Positions 43,788-55,700 of a stretch of DNA of 64,000 bases are shown here, piece after piece (the stretch's first letter is position 1; every line of letters starts with the position of its first letter). The stretch lies in NCBI RefSeq assembly GCF_028882275.1, contig NZ_JARBUT010000006.1, positions 186,001 to 250,000 on the forward strand. Reading direction: 5' to 3'. Position numbers and translations under genes: made by a program. The notes beneath the pieces are model-generated. The model worked only from the letters and a program-made list of their open reading frames with translations, had not been told where the DNA came from and did no database searches. The stretch comes from Nocardiopsis sp. N85. GTDB taxonomy: Bacteria; Actinomycetota; Actinomycetes; Streptosporangiales; Streptosporangiaceae.

Positions 43788-46700
43788 ATGGGGATGGAGA
43801 TCCCCGACGAACTGGCCAACCTCTTCTACGGGCTCACCGGGACCCGGTGGCCCAAGGTCGACGAGGACCGACTGCGGGACCTCTCCGACGCGTACGCGAC
43901 CGTCGAGTACATCCTCGCCACCGAACTGCCCGACCTGGTGCTGGTACTGCGGCGCAAGGTGCGGTCCACGTTCGACAGCCGCACCACCGAGTACTTCGAG
44001 AACTCCCTGGCCCAGTTCACCGCCGGCGAGCGCGACTACATCGGCGAGGCCGCCGAGCTGGCCGGAGAGATCCGCCAGTACGCCAAGGACGCGGCCAACC
44101 AGGTCGAGTACGCCAAGTGGATGATCATCGGCCAGCTCATCCAGCTGGTGCTGGAGATCGCCTGGGCGATCGCCACGGCCAAGTTCACCTTCGGCGCGTC
44201 GCTGAAACTGATCCCCCTGTTCAAGTTCATCAAGAGCCAGATCATCCGGCGCATCCTCAACTGGCTGGTGTGGAACCTGCTCAGCCACCTGTTCATCGCG
44301 CAGATGTTCGGCGTGACGATGGACCTGCTGATCCAGCGCATCCAGATGGACCAGGGGAACCGGGAGGGATGGGACAAGGAACTCACCCGGATGGCCGCCG
44401 CGGGCGCGTTCGTCGAGGGCCTGCTCGGCGCGGGCCTGTCGTTCGGCGCGGACCTGTTCCTCAGCGGCCAGCTGGCCAAGCTCTTCGGCAAGAACCTCCC
44501 CGACCCGCCCGCGCCCCCGCCGCCGCCCACCCGCGACATCCTCCCCGACCCGCCGACCGGCCCGCCCGGACGGGAGGCGGGACCCGACTCGACCACTCCC
44601 CCGCCGCGGGACATCTCCGACACGTTCACGACCCCGCCGCCCCGGGACACCCCGGACCCGACGCCCCCGCCGCGGGACCCGACCGGCGACGGCCCGACCC
44701 CGCCGCCCCGGGATCCCCCCGGCGACGGACCCGACGTCCCCCCGGTGCGCGTCCCGACGCCCCCGGGAAGCATCACCCCGGAGTTCAACCGCGACCTGGT
44801 CAACCTGTTCGCGCGCAACTCCAACGAGTTCCTCGGCGCGGCCCAGCGACCCAACACCGCGAGCGTGGGCCTGGACCACGCCCGGCGGTTCGTCGACGGG
44901 TCCGGCGACATGTTCGCCCGCCACTTCGGGGACACGATCGGCGACGCCGCCGCCCGGAACCTGGGACGGGACTACGCCAAGACGCTGCTGCGCACCTGGA
45001 ACACGCCGCGCATGACCTCCTCCCTGGACGACGTGCTGGCCTCCGCGCCGCTCCCCCAGAGCACCCGGGACCACCTGGCGCGGGACGTGCCGGAGGCCTT
45101 CGGCCGCACGGTGGCCGACTTCGGCGCCCGCTGGCGCGACCGGGCCACGTCGCTGGGCATCGGCGCGGCCTCCGGGGCGTTCGAGGGTTACGTGGGCGAG
45201 GGACTCACGAACCTGTGGTTCTCGCCCGAGCAGGAGTGGTCGGCGTCGGGCATGTCGGCGGTCGCCGGGGCCTCGACCTCGGTGGTCCACGACCTGGCCG
45301 TGGCCGGCGGCCTCAAGGGCCTCGACTCCCTCAGCCACCTGCGCGACCTCAACGACCGTCCGGCACTCGACCTCGACGGGCCGGGGCCGGGCCGCCCCGA
45401 CCCGGGGTCCCGGGGGACGGTCTCCGACGACGACGCCTCCAGCGTGTCGTCGGGCTGGGAGACGCCCCCGCCACGAGGTGGGAACCGTGGTTTCGAGTCC
45501 GACGACGGACCGATCCTGCGCCTGCGGGGCGGCGGCGGGGACGACATGTCGTCCTTCGAGAGCTACGACGGGGACGGCGACGACGTGTCGACCATCGCCC
45601 CGTCGGACCTCTCGGACCGGTCGGACGACGGGGACGGCGGGGACGGCGGGGAGACGTCCCGGGGCGGGGAGGACTCCGCCGCGCGCCCGAGGGGTGACGA
45701 GGACCCGGGACGGCGGGCCCCGGGCGCCCCGCACGCGGAGTCCGGCACGGGCGGACGCGGCGGGGAGCGCTCCGCGCCGCAGTCCGACGGTACGGCCGCC
45801 TCCGGCGAGGGAGACCGGGACCGGCCCGGCCGGCCACCCGCCCCGGCACCGGAGCGCGAGGGGGCGGACGACACCACGGGCGGGGACCGCACCGGCGGGA
45901 CCGGGCGCACACCTCCGGCCACCCTGGTGGAACCGCCCCCCACGGTCCGGGACACCGGCGGCGACCGGTCCGCGCAGGCACCCCCGGACCGGGAGCGCTC
46001 CGAGGAGGAGACCGCCCCGCCGACGTCCGGCGCGCCCACCGCTCAGGGGCACGGGGGCTCTCACGGGAACGGTTCCGAGACCCCGATCTCCCCCTCGTCC
46101 GAGGACGGGTCGTTCCACGGGGAGGGCCGGGGCACGGGCGGGGACGCGGACGCCGAGGGGGGCCTCCCACGTCTGTCGCCGGACGACGGGTCCGGACGGT
46201 TCGACCCGCGCTCGTCGGAGGGCCCGGCCGAGGGCATCGACATCGGTGAGTTCTTCCGCTCCCTGAACGGTGACGTCGGGGGGACCGGCTCCGAGGGCGC
46301 GCCCGTGCCGCCTCCGGTGGTGGCGGCTCCCGCGCCGCCCTCCGGGTCGCCCGCGTCGCCGTCCCCGTCCTCGGGCGCGCCCGGGGCTTCGGCCTCCGGA
46401 CGTCCGGAGGGTGCGGGCTCGGGCCCGTCGCGGGACGGTGTCCACGACACCGCGGAGACGGGCGGCTCCGAGGACACCGCGCACGAGGACGTGCTCGCCT
46501 CCTCGGATCCGCCCGTGGTGACGGGCGGCCCGCCCGTCACGGAGGCGGACGGCACGCCGTGGGACGCCGAGCGCACCTCGGACGAGGTGCGCGCATCGCG
46601 AACGGAGAGCACGCCCGCTCCTCCGGAGGCGGTCCCCGCCGCGCCGTCGGCGGAGCCGCCGTTCTCGGACGGCCGCGGGCCGGAGGCCACCGGCTCGGAC

Positions 46701-49700
46701 TCGGCCGCGCCGCCCACCGGGGAGGAACACGGTCCGGTTCCCCCGGTCCGGGAGGAGGGCGGCGAGGAGGACGCGGGGTCCCCCCTCCCCGATCCGGAGA
46801 ACGACCTCACCGGGCACGAGGAAACCCCCGCCGCCCAGGGCGAGAGCACCCGGGGCGAAGGGCACGGGGAAACCCCCGTCACCGACCCCACCGAGGACAC
46901 CGGCGTGGAGAAGGGGGGTGAGAAGGGGTTCTCGGTCGCCGACCGCGAGGGCGAGGCCTCCGCCCGCCAGGACGACCCCGTGTCCCTCCATCGGGAGGAA
47001 CCGGCCGCCGAAGGCGAGGAGACCCCGGACACCGGGGGCGCCCCGCCCTCCTCGGGCGAGTCCGCCGAGACGACCGTGTCCGACACCTCCGTCGTGGGAG
47101 CGCCCCCGCCGGTCGAGTCCGCCGACCGCAGGAGCGGCTCCGAGGCGGAGACCTCGCGTGCGCCGAAAACGGGCGGTGGCCGCGATCCGCTCCAGGGGCC
47201 GCCCCGCCGCGAGAGGGAGCCGGGCCTGCTGCCGGAGTCCGGTCCCGAGGAGACGCCCGGTACCAGCGGCCTCACCGAGGAGCCGGGCCCGCCCACTCCC
47301 CCGGCCACGGAGTCCGAGGTCGCGGCGGAGGACGTGTCCGTCGGCTCCGAGGGCGGATCGGTCGACCCGCGAGGCGAGCGCGACGGCCTGCCGGACCCCT
47401 TCACGGAGGTGAAGGACCCCGAGGCGGAGGAATCCGGGGCAGGGGGATCCGAGGAGAAGACGCCCGAGACCAGGGAACCGAAGGGCAAGGAGGTCGAGAC
47501 CGAGGAATCCGGCGTGAAGGCACCGGAAACGGAGAAACCCCCGGCCGAAGGCCCCGAGGCAGAGGAGTCCGAGGCCGAGGGATCCGAGGAGAAGACGCCC
47601 GAGACCAGGGAACCGAAGGGCAAGGAGGTCGAAAGGCCCCCCACGAAGCGGCCCGAGCCGACGGCCGAGCGGACCGGGACCGAGGCGACCGGCGGTGAGA
47701 CCGGCGGGGACCCGGAGTCGGGCACGAGCAGGGCTCCGAAGGAGACCGAGGCTCCCGAGCCCGCCCCGAAGGCCCCCGCCCTTCCGGAGGGACCTCCGGG
47801 CAGGGTCCCGCCACCTCCTGTGGGCACCTCCCGTACCGAGGGGGACCCGGACGCCCTACGGCTCAACTACCTGATCGAGTCGCGGTGGATCGAGTCCTAC
47901 GGCGTCCGGGTCGACCCCGACGCCGTCCTCGACACGTTCCCGGGGCTGCCCGACGACGTCCGCGCCCTCCTGGGGAACGGACTCACCACCGACGCCCGGG
48001 ACTTCTTCTCCCCCGACGGCGTCAGCCGGACCTCCTCCGACGGCAGGACCTACACGCTGCGTCTGAGCTCGGAGAACGCGTGGCGCAGCGGCGGGCGGGA
48101 CCGGCCTGGTGCCGCGACGGCCAAGTACAAGGGCCTGCACGACGAGCAGACCCAGACGTCGAGGGGCGAGTCCGGACTCTCCGGTAAGGCCCGACGACCG
48201 GTCGTGGGCGTCCAGGCCAACCTCTTCGGCGTGGACGCCATCCCGGCCCCCGCGGTCGGCGGCCGGGTGTCGGCCTTCGGGGGTTCGGCGGTACAGCAAC
48301 AGTCCGGCGACACGAACCACACTCAGCTCCTGACCACGGAGATGGCCGGTGCGGGGGAGACCTACAACAGCGACCTGACCGCCACATGGCAGGTCGAGGG
48401 AGGCCCGCGCCCGGCGAGGGCCACCCCCGAGGCGACCGGTGGAACCGGGCGGAACGACTCGGGGGACCCGCCACCGACCACCACCGAGGGAACCGGTGGT
48501 ACCCGAAGGGACGCCTCGGGGGATCCGCCAACGGCCACGACCGCCACCGAGGGGGTCGACGGCATCGAGCTGCTCACCCGGCGGAACCCGCCACCGACCA
48601 CGACCACCGCCGACGGGACCCCACCGGACACCTCGGGAAACCCGCCACCGACCACGACCACCACCGACGGAGGTGGCGGGACCCGACGGAACGCTCCGCG
48701 GACCCCGCCCCCGGCCCGCATTCCGCAGGGGGTGGAACTCGTCCTGATGGGCGGGGTGCAGCACCGTGACGACCTGCCCGCGCGGATCACGTTCACGGAC
48801 CTGTGGGCGCCGCCGGTGACACCGCCCTCCAACGGCACCGGAACCGGTGGGGCCGGAACGAACACCACCGGTACCGATGGCACCGGGACCGGCAACGGCA
48901 CCGGAACGGGCACCTCCGGGAACAACGGCACCGGCTCCACCACCCACGGCACCGGGGCGGACACCGCCACCGCCACCGGCACGAACACCACGGAAACGAA
49001 CACCACCGGCGGCAACGGGACCGACAACACCCGCGATACCAGGACGAACAGTGACGACCGCAGGTACGGCGGCTACCTGGCCAACTCACACCCCATCGCG
49101 ATCGACTCCATCACCCGCCGCGCCACCGGCGAGTCCGACGGGTCCGGTTCCGAGGGGAGCGGCACGTCCCGCTCGGAGGACGACGCCCCGCCCACCACGT
49201 TGAACTCCTGGATCGCCGAGCGTCTCGGGTTCGAGCCGCCGGGGACGGGCGCCGGCACCCGCAGGGTGCTCCACCGCACCCGGGGGGACGCTGACGCCCC
49301 GGCCGTGGTGTCCCAGCCCAAGACCGGGTCGCGGGCCCTGCACCGCGAACTGGACCGACGCGGTGTGATGGAGGTGTTCTCCGACGACATCGTCATGACC
49401 CAGCTGCCCACCATGACGAGCGAGCCCCGGACCGTGAGCGTGCCCGACGCCGAGGGCGGCTCACGGCTGATCACGCTCTGGTCCCATCCGATCTCCATGG
49501 AACTCGTCCCGGACATCCCCAAGAACTTCAACATCAAGATGACCGACCGCCTCACCCGTGGGTCCGGTCAGCTCTCCAACCGCCTCAAGGGCTTCTTCGT
49601 CGGGGTGTCGGCCGGCATCGTGTCACGGTTGCCCGGCGACATGTTCCGGGTGGAGGCCCCCTCCTTCGAGACGCGCTTCCAGAAGGTGTGGACCCGCGGC

Positions 49701-52700
49701 CGGGGGCGCTCGGACAACACGTGGGACTCGCACCTGTTCCACAGCACCGACACGGCCGTGTACAGGACGCGGCGCACGATCGCCGTGTGGCTCGACGGCG
49801 ACACCGCTCCCACCCTGTTCGACGTCTCCGCGACCGAGGCCCTCACCGCGGACGACGTCCGCCGGCTCGCCGAGGGAAGGCCCGAGACGAAGCCCGTCAC
49901 TCGGACGGGAGACCCCTTCCTGGACCGTGAGGGCGGACCGACCCACCTCGGCGACGCCCTGGTCCGCGACGTGACCCACCCCGACGGCACCGAGATCCGG
50001 ACCCCCGACGAGGAGCCGGCGCGCCCCTTCTTCCGGGACTACGCGCACCGGCTTCTGACGGAGATCGACCGGCAGTACCCCGGTCTGGTGCTGCCGCACC
50101 TCGCCCTGCCCGGCACCCCGGAGCCCAGGCGCTCGCACGCGGGCTGGAACCACCGGCGCAACAAGGCCCAGGCCCGGAAGAACACCGAGGCGCTCCTCGC
50201 CAAGGTCAACGCGACCTCCTTCCGGTCCGACCCGGACGCCTGGCTGTCCGGGCAGCTGGAGATCAAGCTGGTCGAGACGAAGGTGCTGCCCTGGCTCAAC
50301 GAGTTCAGGGAACGCCGCGTCACGGTCCACGACCACATCTCCGTGTGGCCCCGGGCCAGGATCACCGGTTACTCCGAGGCCGATCCCCTTGAGAAGTCGC
50401 ACACCGGCACCACCACCGGTTCGTCGTCGGGCCTGAACCGCCAGGCGGGCAAGATCACCTCGGTCACCGCCGAGGGACGGTTCGGTTTCACGGCCCGCAG
50501 CGTCGGCACCGGCCTCGACTCCTTCGGCAACCCCTCCGAGGCGGGCGGTGTGTACGTCCGCGCCTCCAACGAGTTCCGCGCGAGGCAGCGAAGCGAACAC
50601 GGCGTGTCGTCGACGGGCGAGACCAACGTCAAGGACAAGAGCGGTAGTCGCCGTCTCTTCGCGAACGCGGAGTTCTCGGCGTGGTTCGGCCCCAAGGACG
50701 GCCTGGTCCCGCGCTCCTCGCGGTCCGAGGCCGTGTCCAGCACCGGCATGGGGCGCGAGATCTTCGGCAACGGCGACGGGGACGTCCCTTCGCCCCGGGC
50801 CCGGGTGGAACTGCACACGCCCCGGGTGGGACGCCGCGTTCCGCTCGACGTCCCACCCGCCGAGAATCCGGCACCGCCCCGGAGACTCCCGGCGCCCACG
50901 GCCTCCCGCCTCTTCCGGGAGGGGCCCGACGGTTTCGTCACCACCGGCCCGCGCATCGTGCGGATCCACGGGTCGGCCCCGCACGCGCTGGAGACGGTCA
51001 CGGAGGTACCCGAGCCCCGGGAGTCGGCGCCCCGGACCGACGGTGGGAACCCGCCCCGGACCACCGGCGGCGATCCGCCGGGGACGACCACCGTCACCAC
51101 GCCCCGCGCCACGACCGGGAACCCGCCCCGGACCACCACCCCGGGCGACGTCACCGCGACGACGACGGGGCGGCAGGAGGGGACCGACCGTCGGACCACC
51201 GGAAACGACACGACGGGCCGCACCCCGCGGGGGCGCGACGCCACACCGCCGCCCCTGGCCATCCGACGCACCCCCCGGGCGGAGCTGCTGTCCGACACGT
51301 TCGGCACGGTCCAGGCCTTCAACCCCGCCGTCTTCCGCCGCGGCGAGCACGTGATCACCGTGGGGTCCCTCACCTACGCGGCCCTGGACCGCGACCACTG
51401 GTCGTTCTCGCGATCGGTGGCCTCCCGCGACGGCAGCGCGGCCATCATCGCCGCCCACACGTCGTCGCAGACGCTGGCGGCCTCGCCCGGCCTCACGCGG
51501 AGCACCGGCGACCGGTTCCGGCTGCAACTCGACGACGGCATCGCCCCCCAGCGGACCCGTCCGACCACGGTGACCTGGTACGTGCCCACCCACGTCGTGT
51601 CGGCCGTCCTGCGCGAGTTCGCGGTGATGGAACCCAACCGGGTGCGGGAGATCTCCTTCGGCTTCGGGCGCTCCCACGAGACCACGTTCACGATCTCGGT
51701 CGCCGCCCGAGGGGCCTTCAACCCCCAGCCGACGGCCGAGACACCCGGCCAGGCCCCGCGCGGCACCTCCGGGCCCATCGTCCAGCCCGGCCTGGAGGCC
51801 CGGTACACGCCGTACGGGCACGGTCAGGGCCAGTCGTCCTCGGTGTCGTACCGGACCCGACACGAGGTGAAGTTCACCGGCGCCACCTTCGAGTTCGTCA
51901 CCGACGGCGTGATCATCCAGGCCACCGAGCACAAGAAGGACTTCGACCTCCTCTTCTCGGTTCCGCGGTCCACGAAGGAGAGCGATCACTCGGCCTGGTT
52001 CGCGCCGGTCAAGGACGCCCAGAAGATGATGGTGCCCGCGCTGTGGGTGTTCTCGCAGGGGCTCGTCCACGACCGCCTCACCTGGCTGCCCGACGGCACG
52101 GTCGTGCCGGGTACCCAGCGCCCTCCCCAGGCTCCTCCCGGCGGTCTGGGCGTCAAGCCGGACCTGGCCGGCAAGGGGTTCGACTCACGCCCCGTCCGGG
52201 TCCCCGCACTGGTCGACGACCTGGTACGGCAACTGGAACGGGACGGGTGGGAGCTGACGGTCCACTCCCGCGAGGATCTCATCAAGGAGGTCGGCGAACA
52301 CATCGAGGGCAACCGGTCGAGCATGGACGTACTGGTGAAACCCACGGGGACACGGCTGGACCCGCTCGAACCGGATCTGCGGATCAAGAACCGGTCACGC
52401 GTCGCGAAACTCACCCTCGACATCGAACGGGGACCCGCCCGCGTCGACCAGCTCGGCGGGCAGATGGAGTACGTCGACCGCAACATCAAGATCACCGCCG
52501 ACTCCGAGACCAACACGAGGATCCGGGGTCGGGGCTTCGGCGGGGCGGTCGACCTGCTCGCGCCCATCGGGAACAGGGAGGACCCCGCGACCGGGAGACA
52601 GACCGGTGCCGTCAACGCGGGCGGCACCCCCGCGTTCCGACGGCAGTCGTTCACCGAGGACTCCTCCTCCGGGGGCACCGCGCGCGAGGAGACGCAGGAA

Positions 52701-55700
52701 CGGGTGCTGTTCTCTCCGTACGCCAAGGTCACCACGTCGATCCGGGTGAACGCGCACCTGTCCATCGGCGATCGGGTGTACACCGCCACGGCCGACGACA
52801 CCGGGCAGGAGAGCGTCCATCCCCTGCCCTACCTGGAGACGACGGAGCCCACGGGGGACGCCCCCCGGCCCGGCCCGCACTACGAACCGGCGGTCATCGA
52901 CCTGGACGGCTCCGCCTACGTCGACACCTGGGTGGCGGGCCGCAAGGGGCCGCAGGGGACCGGCTTCCAGGACGGGGAGGGTGGCCTCGCCGCGATCCCC
53001 GTCGCGATCGAGGGCGAGGCGAAGGTCCTGCTCGACGCCGCCGTGGTCAACACCGCCCTGATCAACGGGTGGACGAGTCCGAACGGCAGGCTCGACCTCA
53101 ACGCCGCCGAGGTCGCGTCGGCCACCCGGTACCTGGACGACCGCATCTCGAACATCGACCGGGCCGAGGGGATCACCGCGCGCAAGGACGAGATGCTGTT
53201 GCTGTCGCTGACCCCCGACGCGACGCGGGAGCCCACCGTGCTGGCGGAGTTCGGGAAGTCGGTGGTCAAGGCGCGGGCCCTGCTCGACACCGGGTCGGCC
53301 ACGATCGAAGGCGTCAGCACCGACAGCCGCGCCCGCGACTCGGACCAGGAGGGCGGGCGACAGTCGCACACCACGGCGGAGCAGAAGGTGGGCAACCTGG
53401 GAGTGGGCGGCCAGGCCACGGAGACCGGGCGTCCGCAGGACCGCGTCCGCGAAGCCGGGGAGGCCGAGTCCGCCGCCCTGAGCGGTGCCCGCGGAGGCAA
53501 CTCCGCCGCACAGCGGCACGGAGCCGTGGCGAGCGGCCCGGGGACCAAGCGGATGTTCCTCGTGCGCGTCCCGGCCCGCTGGCTCATCTGGGCGGAGAGC
53601 ACGAACGGCACGGCCCTTCCGCGAGGGGGACAGGCCAACTCCTCGGTGCTGCGCTGGGTCGACGCCGACCAGGCGCGGTCCTGGGGGCTGGACACCGACT
53701 CCCCGGCGATCGAGCGGTACGCGAAGGCGGAGTCGGCGTTCACCAAGGCGGACGCGGCGTACTTCAAGACGCGCGGGGAGCTGTTCTCGTTCGTCGGCCA
53801 GGTCGACGACCCCGGCGCCGGCGGTCTGAGCCTCCAGCAGCGCTACCGCGAACTGGAGGACGCCTACCACGCAGCGGAGAGGGTCCGGAACTCCACGATG
53901 CGGGATCTGGTCGACGCGTTGCGCGACCTGCGGGGGGCGCGGACCCCGGCGGTGCCGCAGACGGAGTCGGAGGGCGGCCCGCCGCGCGGCGGGGAGAGCG
54001 ACGCGAAGGCACCGGAACCGACGCTCCACGACGACTTCTTCGTCTCGGACGGTGTCGGCGGCTCCGAGCGGCCCGCGTGGAGCATCGGGCTGCCGCCGTT
54101 CATGACGTCCCCGATGGGCCTGGCGGAGGAGGGTCACGGGAGCGAGGGGCCGACGGGCAGCGTGCTTCCGCCACCCGCGCCCACGGCCGAGACCACCCTC
54201 GACGACACCGACATCTACGACGCCACCCCACCCGGCTCACCCCGCCCCCGACCCGCCCACACCCCGCCGACGCCCCTCCCGCCCGACCCCGGACACGCCG
54301 AGACCGACCCGACGGACACCGCGCCCACGGGAGAGACCACCGGAACCGAAGGAACGACCGGCGGCGAGACCCCGACACCACCGGCCCCGAAGCCGGCGAG
54401 CACGGTCTCGGAGGAGACCACCTCCCACGAGGACCCGCCCGCACCGCGCACCGACCCGCGCACCACGACCGAGGAAGGCTCTCCGCCGCCCTCACCGGAA
54501 CCGCACGCGACCGAAACGGCCGAGGAGAGCAGCGGAACCGAGGAGCGCGGCACCCTCGGGTCCCTCCCCCCCGCCCCTCGGGAGACCGAGGTGCCCGGTA
54601 CCGAGGACACCACCGCCCTCACCGGCCCCGCCCCCGACGCCTTCTCGCGCGACACGGGCCCGACCGACGAGGCGGCGTCGTCCGAGATCCCCGACCACGG
54701 TCTGGGGCGGCGGGACTCCACGGGGATCCTCCGGTTCCCCTCCGAAGCCGACGTCCTCCCCTACGGCCGGCTCCTGCACGACCCCGGCTTCAACGCCAAC
54801 ACCTACGACGCGCTCCCGCCTCGGACCCGCAGATTCGTCGACGCCTACACGGCCGAGGGCTGGGTCGCCGAGTTCTCCCGTCTGCGGCCACTGGACGAGG
54901 CCACCGTCCAGGCCGAACTCGACCGGCGACGGGAGGAGAGCCGCGCGCACCCCGGCTGGACCCTCTACGAGATCAACGGCGGCCGGTGGCCGGCCCTGGA
55001 GATCCTGCCGCGGCTCCTGGACGGCGGGACGCTCACCCCGGAGCAGGAGGCGGTCGTCAGGAGCGTCGTCGACGCCCCCCATCCCGACGTCGCCCTGGAG
55101 AACCTCCGGAGCCGCGCGGGCGGCGCGGGCCTGATCGCCGACACACTCCCCGACAAGAGGGGACGCGGGAGCTACCCCGACGCGCGGGACGTCCTGAACA
55201 TCATCGAGCACCTGGACCGCGCCACCGGGCAGAGCCTGCCGGAGGGGGTCGAAGCGGTACGGGGGGTGTTCGGTTTCGAGCACCTGGCCCCGGGCGGCAC
55301 GACCGACCCCGCGTCCCTGATCGGTCGAACCTTCACGGATCCGGGCTACATGTCCGTCTCCCTGGGCACTCGTCCCGGCGCGGCGGGCGGCTCCCCGACC
55401 GATCTCATCCGCTTCTCCCTACCGCCGGGCACGCGGGGCCTGTGGGTGGGCGACCGGAGCCTGTACCCCGGCGAGCGCGAGATCATCCTCGCCCGGGGGG
55501 CCTCCTACCGGATCCTCTCCGTCGAACCGTGGGGCCGGGGATACGTCCTGCACGCCGAGATCCTCCCCGCGGGACACGCCTCGGAGGCCGTCGGCGGGCC
55601 CCCCGGCCCGACCGCGTCGACGGCCGCCCCCTCCGCCGAAACGGGCGGCGAGGCCGGGCGGTCCCGGCAGGAGAAGCTGAACGCCGCGTTCTCCGACGTC

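Noticed and set aside
43314-46991. 1,225-codon open frame antisense to the 5' part of the giant toxin gene
   Set aside because: It is Gly/Arg/Val-rich without domains and follows from strong GC bias in the codons of the toxin gene. It has no ribosome site or promoter.
49623-52070. 815-codon antisense frame inside the giant toxin gene
   Set aside because: Low-complexity Arg/Gly/Val composition and no recognisable fold; a shadow of the GC-rich sense frame.
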